A stretch of 64,000 bases of DNA, taken from Thermoanaerobacterium xylanolyticum LX-11 (GTDB taxonomy: Bacteria > Bacillota > Thermoanaerobacteria > Thermoanaerobacterales > Thermoanaerobacteraceae). The DNA is taken from contig NC_015555.1 in assembly GCF_000189775.2 (NCBI RefSeq), positions 1,499,001 through 1,563,000 on the forward strand, in the 5' to 3' direction. The translations under genes and the position numbers were made by a program. A model generated the notes under the pieces. The model ran no database searches. It worked only from the letters and a program-made list of their open reading frames with translations, and was not told the DNA's origin. Positions 7,951 through 16,321 of the stretch are shown here, piece by piece. Positions within the stretch are counted from its first letter, which is position 1; every line of letters begins with the position of its first letter.

Positions 7951-8600
7951 TATCCACCAAGTGTAATATCTTGTTTTGAATACCATTCAAGGGCATCGTA
8001 AAAATGTTGAGGCTTAAAATCCGGCCAATAATCATCAATTACATAAAAATCAGAATATATCGACTGGACAGGCAAAAATCCGCTTAACCTCCTTCTGCCA
8101 CCCCACCTTATGATTAAATCTATTCGCGATATTTCTTTTGATGAAATTAGATCTAATATATCCCTTTTTTCTCCACTGCTTAAAGCCTTTAATGCATTAT
8201 TCAAATCCCACTGCCATCCATAATTGACAAGAAAATTAACTTTCATCTTTCCACTGCCAATTCTTTTTCGTTTACAATATGGCAACAATTCTTGCGGAAA
8301 CATGGGAGAATTATAATTTCCTATGACTAAAAGATTTGCATCTTCCTTTTCAAGCATTTTAACAGCATCAATACACGCTTTTTTAAATGCTTCTGTTTGA
8401 ACAGATGGTCGCTTTGTGTTATCCTGCGTAAATCCATAGAAAGTTAATTCTTTAATGCCAATCTCTCTGCACATCTTATACAATGTAATTCCTGGTTCTA
8501 AACCGTATGAATATCCAGCTTCTTTAGGCATATTTCTATTTTGTGCCCAACGTCTATTTCCATCAGGAATAACGCCAATGTGATTGGGAATTCTATACAT
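7950..8600 (-). CDS. Divergent cis-prenyltransferase (UppS-like)
   Basis: The protein has the order of motifs of undecaprenyl diphosphate synthase: PDGNRRWA near the N-terminus, LTFYGFTQDNTKRP, NYGWQWD, DLIIRWGGRRRLSGFLP and WPDF. The first aspartate of DGN is kept. However, the GHxxG motif reads GYSYG, and the RTGGE motif reads RWGGR, so the conserved Glu that helps bind Mg2+ in UppS is Arg. It is thus likely a paralogue with altered or no activity rather than the cell-wall enzyme. The start at 8598-8600 follows GGAGGACAAA; 216 residues is slightly short for UppS. It is alone between two terminators. Confidence 0.75.
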   Translation of the reverse strand: MYRIPNHIGVIPDGNRRWAQNRNMPKEAGYSYGLEPGITLYKMCREIGIKELTFYGFTQDNTKRPSVQTEAFKKACIDAVKMLEKEDANLLVIGNYNSPMFPQELLPYCKRKRIGSGKMKVNFLVNYGWQWDLNNALKALSSGEKRDILDLISSKEISRIDLIIRWGGRRRLSGFLPVQSIYSDFYVIDDYWPDFKPQHFYDALEWYSKQDITLGG

Positions 8601-8682
8601 TTTGTCCTCCTTTCTTTGATTTGATATATACAGTTTTTCCAATTTAATATCTATTATACTCTAATGTATAAATATTTTAATT

Positions 8683-8722
8683 AAAAAAAACTGTTATGCT
8701 ATAAAAGCGATAACAGTTTTTC
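8683..8722 (-). terminator. Terminator downstream of trxA
   Basis: AAAACTGTTATGC pairs with GC-(G)-ATAACAGTTTT, with one bulged G, and a T run follows on the minus strand. Confidence 0.8.
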
Positions 8723-8727
8723 CTTTG

Positions 8728-9048
8728 TTATAAATTTCTATTTATAAAATCTTCAAAATCAGATTTTGGCCTTGCTCCTATGATTTTATCTACCATTTTG
8801 CCACCTTTGAAAAGTCCTATGGTAGGGATGCTCATGATCCTAAATTGCATAGCAAGCTCGTTTTCTTCATCCACATTGATTTTGCCAACTTTCACTTTTC
8901 CTTCATAATCTTCAGCTAACTCTTCTATTATAGGCGAAACCATTCTGCAAGGTCCACACCACTCTGCCCAAAAATCTACCAAAACAGGTATATTTGAATT
9001 AACTACCTCCTCCTGAAAATTGTCCTTTGTTATTTTAACTTCAGCCAT
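8728..9048 (-). CDS. trxA: Thioredoxin
   Basis: Thioredoxin is a cytoplasmic dithiol reductant for ribonucleotide reductase, peroxiredoxins and other proteins. The WCGPC active site is at 30-34, the cis-Pro is in SIPT (Pro75), and the length (106) is standard. It lies 96 bases after the CsoR-type regulator with no hairpin between them, so the two may be co-transcribed. This would place a thiol reductant under a metal- or sulfur-responsive repressor, which is an inference. A hairpin terminator ends the unit. Confidence 0.96.
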   Translation of the reverse strand: MAEVKITKDNFQEEVVNSNIPVLVDFWAEWCGPCRMVSPIIEELAEDYEGKVKVGKINVDEENELAMQFRIMSIPTIGLFKGGKMVDKIIGARPKSDFEDFINRNL

Positions 9049-9144
9049 TTTTCTACCTCCTAATTATATTTTAAAAATTCTTTAACTATTAGCTTTTTCT
9101 TTTAGATTTATTTTATCCAATAAATAAACCTAAAAATCTTTAAG

Positions 9145-9417
9145 TCATTTCATAAATTTCATAAATGTCTCAACAAGCTCGTCAATCATGTCATCTTGCT
9201 TTTCAGTATTTATAGCATCTTTCACGCACCCAAGAGTATGACTTTTAAGCAATATTTTACCTACGCTATTTATTGCAGATCTAACGGCAGCAACCTGTAT
9301 AAGGACATCTACACAGTATATGTCTTTTTCTATCATTTTTTGTATTCCCTTTATTTGTCCTTCGATTTTTTTTAGCCTTCTTAGCAAATCGTCTTTTTCA
9401 TCTTGATATGAATTCAT
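9145..9417 (-). CDS. csoR: CsoR/RcnR-family (DUF156) transcriptional repressor
   Basis: These small all-helical repressors release DNA on binding Cu(I) or other metals, or on sulfane-sulfur modification. The Cys (KDIYCVDVL) and the His-x3-Cys (SHTLGC) ligands of Cu(I)-type CsoR are present. The start is ATG 9415-9417 (90 residues) behind GGGAGG; a longer frame to 9492 would run through the promoter. A near-consensus promoter and a TACC...GGTA-type inverted repeat lie immediately upstream, consistent with autorepression. No copper ATPase or chaperone gene is next to it in this window; thioredoxin is instead. Copper versus persulfide sensing is open. Confidence 0.85.
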   Translation of the reverse strand: MNSYQDEKDDLLRRLKKIEGQIKGIQKMIEKDIYCVDVLIQVAAVRSAINSVGKILLKSHTLGCVKDAINTEKQDDMIDELVETFMKFMK

Positions 9418-9429
9418 AATTACCTCCCA

Positions 9430-9444
9430 TACCCCTATTAGGTA
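9430..9444 (-). promoter_or_regulatory. Candidate CsoR operator
   Basis: TACCCCTATTAGGTA is a G/C-flanked imperfect palindrome between the -10 and the csoR start, resembling CsoR boxes. Confidence 0.45.
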
Positions 9445-9451
9445 CAAATTT

Positions 9452-9480
9452 AGTATAATCTTTCCGCGAAAATTTGTCAA
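9452..9480 (-). promoter_or_regulatory. Promoter of csoR
   Basis: On the minus strand, TTGACA (9475-9480) and TATACT (9452-9457) are 17 bp apart. The -35 lies just beyond the tcdA stop codon. Confidence 0.75.
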
Positions 9481-9488
9481 CATATTTT

Positions 9489-10241
9489 TCACTTGTACCC
9501 AAGTATATCCTTTATGACTTCACCAGCCAATATAAATCCTGCTACAGGTGGTACAAAAGATACACTACCTGGTATCTGCCTTCTTTTGACACAAGTTCTT
9601 TCTTTATTTGTGCATATACACTGTTTTTTACAAGTTTCCACATCCAAAAGAGGTTTTATGGGCTTTTCTTTAGAATAAACAACTTTTAGCGATTTTATAC
9701 CACGTTTTCTAAGCTCATATCTCATAACTTTTGCAAGAGGACATATACTCGTATCGTATATATCAGCCACCTCAAACTTTGTAGGATCCAGTTTATTTGC
9801 TGCGCCCATGCAGCTTATAATAGGTATGCCCATCTCATTGCATTTAACGACAAGATCTATTTTCGACGATACTGTGTCAATAGCATCTACTACATAATCA
9901 TAATCGCAGGACAACAAAATATTGCTATTCTCGCTACTATAGAAAGTTTGATGTGATATAACTTTAAGATTAGGATTTATCTCTAAAAGCCTCTCTTTCA
10001 TAACTTCAACTTTTGGTTTACCAACTGTCTTTCTTGTAGCATGTATTTGTCTATTTATGTTAGTTAAGCAGACTGTGTCATCGTCTACTATTACCAATTT
10101 TCCAATGCCACTTCGTGCTAAAGCTTCTGCTGTGTACGATCCTACACCGCCCATCCCAAAAACAGCGACAGTAGATCTTTTTAATTTATCTAAATTATCT
10201 TTCCCTATTAATAGTTCCGTTCTCGAAAAAGCGTGTAACAA
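9489..10241 (-). CDS. tcdA: tRNA threonylcarbamoyladenosine dehydratase TcdA
   Basis: TcdA is an E1-like ATP-dependent enzyme that cyclises t6A37 of tRNA to ct6A. The Rossmann nucleotide loop GMGGVGS, the NRQIHA motif, and a cysteine-containing C-terminal part (CKKQCICTNKERTC) are present. The reading frame opens at 10256, but I place the start at TTG 10239-10241. GGAGGA lies seven bases upstream of that TTG, and the resulting N-terminus MLHAFSRTELLIG matches the family. That gives 250 residues. The 6S RNA gene is directly upstream, the same place as in Bacillus, where aspS and the TcdA gene (yrvM) also flank a 6S RNA gene. Confidence 0.92.
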   Translation of the reverse strand: MLHAFSRTELLIGKDNLDKLKRSTVAVFGMGGVGSYTAEALARSGIGKLVIVDDDTVCLTNINRQIHATRKTVGKPKVEVMKERLLEINPNLKVISHQTFYSSENSNILLSCDYDYVVDAIDTVSSKIDLVVKCNEMGIPIISCMGAANKLDPTKFEVADIYDTSICPLAKVMRYELRKRGIKSLKVVYSKEKPIKPLLDVETCKKQCICTNKERTCVKRRQIPGSVSFVPPVAGFILAGEVIKDILGYK

Positions 10242-10256
10242 TGCTGATTCCTCCAA

Positions 10257-10440
10257 TAAAAAATCCCCATAGTGCCGTTAAGTCGGTGGTTTTGAACCTG
10301 CTCTCGCAGGTGGGTGCCCTCCTGATAACTTCATATGTCCATTCAAAGATGGCTTATATTCCATTACCAGAGCCCAGGCTCCCTTTTAATAGGTGTTGGC
10401 TCAAAACATTACCGCATTTCACGCACACCATAGGGTTTCT
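10257..10440 (-). ncRNA. ssrS: 6S RNA
   Basis: 6S RNA binds the housekeeping RNA polymerase as a promoter mimic. The 184-nt segment has complementary ends (CCCTATGG near the 5' end with CTATGGGG near the 3' end), long interrupted stems, and 3' elements (GAGAGCAGGTTC, ACTTAACGGCAC) like those of Firmicute 6S RNAs. It has its own promoter and ends in a T run at 10256-10264. Position between aspS and tcdA agrees with one 6S locus of Bacillus. A covariance-model search (Rfam RF00013) would settle it. Confidence 0.82.
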
Positions 10441-10446
10441 AAAAAT

Positions 10447-10475
10447 ATATTATCACATTTTTAAGCATTTTTCAA
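10447..10475 (-). promoter_or_regulatory. Promoter of 6S RNA
   Basis: On the minus strand, TTGAAA (10470-10475) and TAATAT (10447-10452) are 17 bp apart; the predicted start is near 10440. Confidence 0.65.
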
Positions 10476-10485
10476 GGTTAAACGT

Positions 10486-12267
10486 TTATAGGTCAACCTT
10501 TATGTGTAATTCATCCAACTGTTCTTTCGAAACTTCAGATGGCGCATCCGACATAAGATCGCATGCATTCTGGGTTTTTGGAAATGCGATAACATCCCTT
10601 ATATTATCTGTACCCGTAAGTATCATTGTCAATCTGTCAAGCCCATATGCAATGCCACCATGTGGCGGTGCTCCATATTTAAAAGCATTTAATAAAAATC
10701 CAAATCGTGCCTCAGCATCTTCATCGTTAAAACCAAGCACTTTAAACATCTTCTTCTGCAATTCTGTATCATGTATCCTGATACTGCCACCACCTATTTC
10801 CATACCATTTAGAACTATGTCATACGCTTTTGCTCTTACCTGGCCCGGATTCTTGTCAAGCATTTCTATATCCTCGTCTTTTGGAGCAGTAAACGGATGG
10901 TGCATCGCAACATACCTTTTTTCTTCTTCGCTGTATTCCAACAATGGAAAATCGACAACCCACAAAAATTCGTACTTGTTCTCGTCAATAAGATTGTATC
11001 TTCTCCCCATTTCCAATCTCAAATGACCTAAAGCATCATAAACTATCATATTGTTTCTGTCAGCTACTATTAATATCAAATCGCCTTTTTCTGCTTCCAT
11101 GGCATTTAAAACCTGTGCCAACTCATCCTCTTTCAAAAATTTTGAGATTTGGGATTTTGGACCATCATCTGACATCTGTATCCATACAAGTCCTTTAGCT
11201 TTATATGTTTTTACGTATTCTACAAGCTCATCTAATTGTCTTCTAGGAATAGATGCTGCACCTTTCACATTTATTGCCCTTACAGAACCACCATTTTCTA
11301 TTGCATCTCTAAAAACTTTAAATTCAGAGTCTGCAAATATTGATGAAAGATTTTTCAACTCCATTCCAAATCTTAAATCAGGCTTGTCAGAGCCAAACCT
11401 GTCCATTGCTTCCTGCCAAGAAATTCTCCTAAAAGGAACTTCCAAGTCGATATTCAAAATTTCCTTAAATATTTTAGCTATCATACGCTCATTTATGGAT
11501 ATGACATCATCTTCATCGACAAACGACATCTCTATATCGATCTGCGTAAACTCAGGCTGCCTATCTGCTCTTAAATCCTCATCTCTTAAGCATTTTGCAA
11601 TCTGATAGTACCTATCAAAACCTGATATCATTAAAAGCTGCTTAAATATCTGCGGTGATTGTGGCAACGCAAAAAATTTGCCAGGTTGTACCCTACTTGG
11701 AACAAGATAATCTCTAGCTCCTTCTGGAGTGCTTTTTATGAGAAGCGGCGTTTCTATGTCTATAAAGCCGTTTTTATCCAAAAAGTCTCTCACAATTCTC
11801 GTTATCTTGTATCTTGTAATCAAAATCTTCTGCATCGATGGTCTTCTTAAATCCAAATACCTGTACTTTAATCTAATCGCCTCAGACACATTATTTCTAT
11901 CCTCCACCATGAATGGTGGTGTCTCAGCTTTGCTTAAAATTTTAAATTCGCTTACGTAAATCTCTATGTTTCCTGTCTCAAGATTTGGATTCACATTTTC
12001 TTCCGATCTCTTTACAACTTTACCTGATGCAGCCAAAACATACTCATTTCTCACATGCTGAGCTTTATCAAATGCTTCCTTTGAAAGCTGCTCACTAAAA
12101 ACAATCTGTATAAGCCCGGTCCTATCCCGCAATTCTAAAAATATGAGTCCTCCAAGATCTCTCCTTCTTTGAACCCATCCCATCACAACGACATTTTTCC
12201 CAACATCGTTAATTGTAAGTTCTCCGCACATATGTGTTCTTTTCATGCCTGCCAATTGCTCTCCCAT
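10486..12267 (-). CDS. aspS: Aspartyl-tRNA synthetase
   Basis: This class II synthetase charges tRNA-Asp. An N-terminal OB-fold anticodon domain (about 15-110) is followed by the catalytic domain, with a bacterial insertion (GAD region) about 290-420. Late motifs are HHPFTAPKDED and the motif 3 arginine in GLDRLTMILTG. At 593 residues it is the bacterial type; discriminating or non-discriminating tRNA specificity cannot be told. ATG 12265-12267 is chosen because GGAGGT lies seven bases upstream; the in-frame TTG one codon earlier is not needed. It follows hisS by 14 bases and shares the T-box controlled transcript. Confidence 0.96.
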   Translation of the reverse strand: MGEQLAGMKRTHMCGELTINDVGKNVVVMGWVQRRRDLGGLIFLELRDRTGLIQIVFSEQLSKEAFDKAQHVRNEYVLAASGKVVKRSEENVNPNLETGNIEIYVSEFKILSKAETPPFMVEDRNNVSEAIRLKYRYLDLRRPSMQKILITRYKITRIVRDFLDKNGFIDIETPLLIKSTPEGARDYLVPSRVQPGKFFALPQSPQIFKQLLMISGFDRYYQIAKCLRDEDLRADRQPEFTQIDIEMSFVDEDDVISINERMIAKIFKEILNIDLEVPFRRISWQEAMDRFGSDKPDLRFGMELKNLSSIFADSEFKVFRDAIENGGSVRAINVKGAASIPRRQLDELVEYVKTYKAKGLVWIQMSDDGPKSQISKFLKEDELAQVLNAMEAEKGDLILIVADRNNMIVYDALGHLRLEMGRRYNLIDENKYEFLWVVDFPLLEYSEEEKRYVAMHHPFTAPKDEDIEMLDKNPGQVRAKAYDIVLNGMEIGGGSIRIHDTELQKKMFKVLGFNDEDAEARFGFLLNAFKYGAPPHGGIAYGLDRLTMILTGTDNIRDVIAFPKTQNACDLMSDAPSEVSKEQLDELHIKVDL

Positions 12268-12281
12268 CAATATACCTCCAT

Positions 12282-13535
12282 CTATTCTGATATTTTATCA
12301 TAAATTTTATCAAGCTCAATTGCACTTTCTTCTCCAGTGTCCATGTTTTTCATTTTTACCTTGCCATTTTTAAGTTCGTCTTCACCTAAAATTATCGTAT
12401 ACCTTACATTTAGTTTATTAGCGTATTTCATCTGTGCTTTAAGACTTCTTCCCATATTGTCAATCTCAACTGAAATTCCCAAACTCCTAAGTTTTGTAGC
12501 CATAGAAAACGCATATTTCTTTGCTTCATTTCCGATTGTGCATATGAAAAGATCTGGACGCTTTGGAGCGGGTATTTCAATGCCGCTGTTTTCAAGCGTC
12601 AGCAACAAACGTTCAAGTCCCAATCCAAACCCTACACCAGGTACAGAAGGACCTCCACATTCTTCTACTAAACCATCGTATCTTCCTCCACCACAAACAG
12701 TACCTTGTGCACCTATGTCGTTTGATATTATTTCAAAAGCTGTTTTAGTATAATAGTCAAGACCTCTAACTATCTTAGGATTAATGATAAAGTTAAATCC
12801 CGCTTCTTTTAAATAAGATTGAAGACTTTCAAAGTGATTTTTGCAATCATCACAAAGATAATTAAGCATTAACGGTGCGTCCTTCAATATTCTTTTACAA
12901 CTTTCAACCTTGCAATCAAGGACTCTCATGGGATTTATCTTATATCTTTCTTTGCAATCATCACATAAATTTTCAATATTTTCTCCTAAAAATTCTTTCA
13001 ACGCTTTGTTATATTCCCTTCTGCAGTTAGGACATCCAATGCTGTTGATATTTAGCTCCAAATTTTTAAGTCCCAATTTATTGAATAGAGTCATAGCAAC
13101 ACTGATTACTTCAGCATCAGCCAAGGCGTCATTTGACCCAAACATTTCTATTCCAAATTGATGGTGTTCCCTAAGCCTTCCTGACTGAGGTCTTTCATAT
13201 CTATATACTGGTGTTATGTAGTAAATCTTAACTGGCATCGTTTCTGCGTATAAGTTGTGTTCAACAAACGCTCTTACAGCAGGCGAAGTTCCCTCAGGCT
13301 TTAAAGTAATACTTCTACCGCTCTTGTCATTAAAAGTGTACATTTCCTTTCTGACAATATCAGTTGATTCGCCAACACCTCTTAAAAATAGTTCAGTGTG
13401 CTCAAACCCAGGTGTTCTAATTTCTTTAAATCCAAAATCTGCACATATTTCTCTTATCATATTTTCTAAATATTGCCATTTGTAAGCTTCTGATGGAAGT
13501 ACATCTTTTGTCCCTCTAGGCGCTTTTGTAAGCAT
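12282..13535 (-). CDS. hisS: Histidyl-tRNA synthetase
   Basis: This class II synthetase charges tRNA-His. It begins MLTKAPRGTKDVLP, typical of HisRS. Motif 2 lies around YRYERPQSGRLREHHQFGIE, the histidine-A motif GLDYYTK is present, and motif 3 is GFGLGLERLLL. A Cys-rich stretch (CPNCRREYN, CDDCKERY, CDDCKNHF) in the insertion domain could bind zinc; such cysteines occur in some Firmicute HisRS. Length is 417. It is first in the hisS-aspS operon and preceded by a T-box leader whose terminator would stop transcription when tRNA-His is charged. Confidence 0.96.
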   Translation of the reverse strand: MLTKAPRGTKDVLPSEAYKWQYLENMIREICADFGFKEIRTPGFEHTELFLRGVGESTDIVRKEMYTFNDKSGRSITLKPEGTSPAVRAFVEHNLYAETMPVKIYYITPVYRYERPQSGRLREHHQFGIEMFGSNDALADAEVISVAMTLFNKLGLKNLELNINSIGCPNCRREYNKALKEFLGENIENLCDDCKERYKINPMRVLDCKVESCKRILKDAPLMLNYLCDDCKNHFESLQSYLKEAGFNFIINPKIVRGLDYYTKTAFEIISNDIGAQGTVCGGGRYDGLVEECGGPSVPGVGFGLGLERLLLTLENSGIEIPAPKRPDLFICTIGNEAKKYAFSMATKLRSLGISVEIDNMGRSLKAQMKYANKLNVRYTIILGEDELKNGKVKMKNMDTGEESAIELDKIYDKISE

Positions 13536-13818
13536 AAAATCAACTCCTCTTTATACTTAAGTATTATATAATATAAAATTCTCTCAATCCCGCAAATAAA
13601 TTGCAGGGACGAGAGAATTTCCCGTGGTGCCACCCTGATTACAACTCTTTCCTTTAACGCAGGTTTACGTATTTGGCCTACATATCGACCAATATGCTAA
13701 TAGGCGTCTTTCGCAAAGGCAGTGATATAAAGATACTCTCAGTCACGGTATCTTCTCCCTTTTATATGTGCTTTTGCTACTCTCCTACTCATCGCAGTAT
13801 ACTATATCAAGCTATTTA
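13536..13818 (-). promoter_or_regulatory. T-box leader of hisS-aspS (His specifier)
   Basis: The T-box core, read on the minus strand, is GGGTGGCACCACGGG (13621-13635). It is followed by a long terminator hairpin at 13576-13620 (AAATTCTCTC... with ...GAGAGAATTT). In the 3' side of stem I the likely specifier is CAC (13722-13724), a His codon, consistent with hisS being the first gene. The specifier call rests on manual folding of stem I and is less certain than the T-box itself. The leader fills the 330-base gap to rluD. Confidence 0.88.
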
Positions 13819-13824
13819 TTTGAT

Positions 13825-13853
13825 ATTATAACTTTAATATATTGACGTGTCAA
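13825..13853 (-). promoter_or_regulatory. Promoter of the hisS T-box leader
   Basis: On the minus strand TTGACA (13848-13853) and TATAAT (13825-13830) are perfect hexamers 17 bp apart. Confidence 0.9.
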
Positions 13854-13865
13854 GCCAGAAAAGAA

Positions 13866-14786
13866 CTACTGCTTTTCTTTTAATACTTTCATTAACTTTT
13901 CAAAATATTCAGGAGTTGGTGCCTCAAATTCCATATAAACTTTCTTAGATGGATGCACTAAGCCTAAAAGCTTTGAATGTAACACCTGACCTGAAAGATT
14001 AAATCTCTGTTTTTTATATCCGTAAACTTCGTCACCTACAATTGGATGCCCAATATATGCCATATGAACTCTAATCTGATGAGTGCGACCAGTTTTTATT
14101 ATCGCTTCTACAAGAGAATTGTTTTTATACCTTTCGAGAACTCTATACAATGTTAAAGCATAGCGTCCATCTTTTACAACAGCCATCTTTTTTCTCTCAA
14201 TATGATCTCTTCCTATTGGAGCCTCTACAGCTCCTTCATCGTTTTTAATTACTCCCTCAACGATCGCTAAATATTTCTTTAAAATAGTCCTGTTTTTTAT
14301 TTGATTTGAAAGCTCAAGATGAGCTTTGTCATTTTTAGCAACAACCATTACGCCAGAAGTATCTTTATCAAGCCTATGGACAATTCCCGGCCTTAATTCT
14401 CCATTTATGCCCGACAAATTTGTGCAATGGTATAAAAGCGCATTGACAAGTGTACCACTTAAATTACCAGGAGCAGGGTGAACCACCATGCCTTGAGGCT
14501 TATTTACAACAATTATATCATCATCTTCGTAAATAATATCAAGAGGAATATTTTCTGGTTTTAAGTCTATTTCTTCCGCTTCAGGTATATTTAAGTTTAT
14601 CACATCACCTTCCCTTACCTTATAATTAGGCTTTACCGATTTGCCGTTAACTTTAACAAGTTCATCTAATATCAATTTCTTTAAATATGATCTTGTATAA
14701 TCTACTTCCGAAGCTAAAAAAGAGTCTATTCTTTTATCTACATCATCTTTTTCTGCAATTATATTCACAATATTAACTATGTTCAT
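13866..14786 (-). CDS. rluD: RluA-family pseudouridine synthase (RluD-like)
   Basis: These enzymes isomerise uridine to pseudouridine in rRNA. An N-terminal S4 RNA-binding domain (about 15-75) is followed by the catalytic domain. The catalytic Asp140 lies in GIVHRLDKDTSGV, and RTHQIRVHMAYIGHPIVGD follows. Length 306 fits the RluD/YlyB group, which in Firmicutes commonly follows lspA, as here (33 bases apart). The target position is inferred from the family only. The ATG at 14786 has a GGAAGGG sequence upstream at slightly long spacing. Confidence 0.92.
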   Translation of the reverse strand: MNIVNIVNIIAEKDDVDKRIDSFLASEVDYTRSYLKKLILDELVKVNGKSVKPNYKVREGDVINLNIPEAEEIDLKPENIPLDIIYEDDDIIVVNKPQGMVVHPAPGNLSGTLVNALLYHCTNLSGINGELRPGIVHRLDKDTSGVMVVAKNDKAHLELSNQIKNRTILKKYLAIVEGVIKNDEGAVEAPIGRDHIERKKMAVVKDGRYALTLYRVLERYKNNSLVEAIIKTGRTHQIRVHMAYIGHPIVGDEVYGYKKQRFNLSGQVLHSKLLGLVHPSKKVYMEFEAPTPEYFEKLMKVLKEKQ

Positions 14787-14819
14787 GAATTACAACCCTT
14801 CCAAGCATATAACCTACTA

Positions 14820-15257
14820 TTATTGACTTTCTTTTTTAAATATCAAAGTATAGCACAACAATATAGCGCCTACTACTATCATGGAATCAGCTAAATTAAA
14901 GACTGCTGGAAAAAACCTGAAGTCAATGAAATCTACAACATACCCTAATCTGACTCTATCGATCAAATTTCCGATGGCTCCACCGAGAATCATGGATAAA
15001 GTAAACTTATAAAATGTACTGCTGGGTATATTTATAATTGAATACACCAATATTGTCCCAACAATAACCGTTATTATTATAAAAAATACTGTCTTATTTT
15101 GCAATATTCCAAAAGCAGCACCTTTATTTTCAACGTACGTAAAGTTAAATACATTGTCTATTATAGGAAAAGTCCCAATGGGTTTTAAATACCTCACTAC
15201 AAAGTATTTTGAAATTTGGTCAATTAAAATAGAAATAAAAACAATGATAATTTCCAA
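14820..15257 (-). CDS. lspA: Lipoprotein signal peptidase (signal peptidase II)
   Basis: LspA is a four-helix membrane aspartyl protease that removes the signal peptide of diacylglyceryl-modified lipoproteins. Hydrophobic segments lie around 1-18, 57-78, 85-99 and 119-140. The catalytic pair is Asp109 (VVDF) and Asp124 (NLADS), and NKGAAFG and GNLIDR are family motifs. The start is TTG 15255-15257, with GGAGGA six bases upstream; the 145 residues are normal. It is transcribed with rluD. A bidirectional hairpin separates it from the upstream mutarotase-fold gene. Confidence 0.94.
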   Translation of the reverse strand: MEIIIVFISILIDQISKYFVVRYLKPIGTFPIIDNVFNFTYVENKGAAFGILQNKTVFFIIITVIVGTILVYSIINIPSSTFYKFTLSMILGGAIGNLIDRVRLGYVVDFIDFRFFPAVFNLADSMIVVGAILLCYTLIFKKESQ

Positions 15258-15283
15258 AATTTATCCTCCTAAGTAAAAGCTTA

Positions 15284-15314
15284 AAATTAGGGCTTGAAAA
15301 TCGAGCCCTAATTT
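15284..15314 (-). terminator. Hairpin terminator between the mutarotase-fold gene and lspA
   Basis: AAATTAGGGCT (15284-15294) pairs perfectly with AGCCCTAATTT (15304-15314); the minus-strand T run is short. Confidence 0.7.
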
Positions 15315-15334
15315 AGATTTCAATCTTTCAAAAA

Positions 15335-16237
15335 TTATTTTACGTACTTGGATAACAATTCTTCTATCTCTTTTTCATCTATAGATGGTCTTTTAACATT
15401 ATCGTATAAAATCCAATCTTCTAAATGCACAGTTGATGCACCAGGTTCTAATTTTACCATAGGACCTAATGACTCCATTTCCATCATCCAATCTGTCGTA
15501 TATGTTTCGTAAGAAGCATTGTAATCCGGATAAACTGCATTTTCATCATGTTTAAATTTCTTTATAAAAAGATGTCCATGATTAAAGTACGCTGCCCATC
15601 CTTTTTCATTTTGAATTCCAAATTTAAATGGTTCTTTTTTATTAGGGTCTTGCTCAAAAATTATGTATTTGTCTCCAAAGTGTATTCTGTGATCTTTCAT
15701 ATGAGAGTAAGGCCACAATACTAAAGCTCTATTTGGCAAAAGTCCAGTGTCTTTCATAGGTTGCTCAACGACTTGAAGACCTCCTGTTGCCATGATAGAT
15801 ATAGCCCATGGTGAAAGCTCTACCGCCCAAGCACCTTTATTTGTAAGCGTATGCTTAACATTTACAATAGGTTTATCTGGTTCTAAAGTTATTTCAATTT
15901 CCTTTTGTATATATGCATAATCTTTAGGCTCTTGAATAAGCTTAATGCCATTTTCTATTTCTTCGTACTTTATTGGAAAATTATCAAGTGTATATGTTCT
16001 TGGCATGGCTTCAGGGCTGTGCCACAATCTATGCCCACCATAATTTCTCCAAATGTCCTCACCTTTTTTACCTGCATCTTCTTCATTAATGCTGAATTCA
16101 TTTTCTTGTCCTACAAACCCAAATCTCATTATCCTTGGACCTATTTCCGTTGTAGCTATAAAATCAACCACCCCATTAGAAACTTCAATGCAATTATTCC
16201 AACCCGAAAATGAAACCTTTTTAATCGTAACACTCAT
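15335..16237 (-). CDS. Galactose mutarotase-like fold protein (DUF4380-like)
   Basis: The 300-residue protein is rich in beta strands and contains NYGGHRLWHSPE (about 65-76), which fits the DUF4380/aldose-1-epimerase-like beta-sandwich superfamily. Proteins of this fold bind or epimerise carbohydrates. The typical mutarotase catalytic His/Glu pair cannot be assigned with confidence, so the reaction is unknown. There is no signal peptide; the protein should be cytoplasmic. It lies between hairpins and directly downstream of the transketolase unit, which hints at sugar metabolism but proves nothing. Confidence 0.6.
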   Translation of the reverse strand: MSVTIKKVSFSGWNNCIEVSNGVVDFIATTEIGPRIMRFGFVGQENEFSINEEDAGKKGEDIWRNYGGHRLWHSPEAMPRTYTLDNFPIKYEEIENGIKLIQEPKDYAYIQKEIEITLEPDKPIVNVKHTLTNKGAWAVELSPWAISIMATGGLQVVEQPMKDTGLLPNRALVLWPYSHMKDHRIHFGDKYIIFEQDPNKKEPFKFGIQNEKGWAAYFNHGHLFIKKFKHDENAVYPDYNASYETYTTDWMMEMESLGPMVKLEPGASTVHLEDWILYDNVKRPSIDEKEIEELLSKYVK

Positions 16238-16290
16238 GATACCATTCCTTTCTTAAATAAAGCATACTTGTATGATTCCTAAAAATTTTT

Positions 16291-16320
16291 GAATAAGAGT
16301 GCGATAAAGCACTCTTATTC
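16291..16320 (-). terminator. Terminator of tkt
   Basis: GAATAAGAGTGC (16291-16302) pairs perfectly with GCACTCTTATTC (16309-16320), around a 6-base loop. Confidence 0.75.
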
Positions 16321-16321
16321 A

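Noticed and set aside
10241-11026. 261-residue plus-strand frame across the 6S RNA and aspS
   Set aside because: It is the complement of 6S RNA and of the strongly conserved aspS; no ribosome site or family match.
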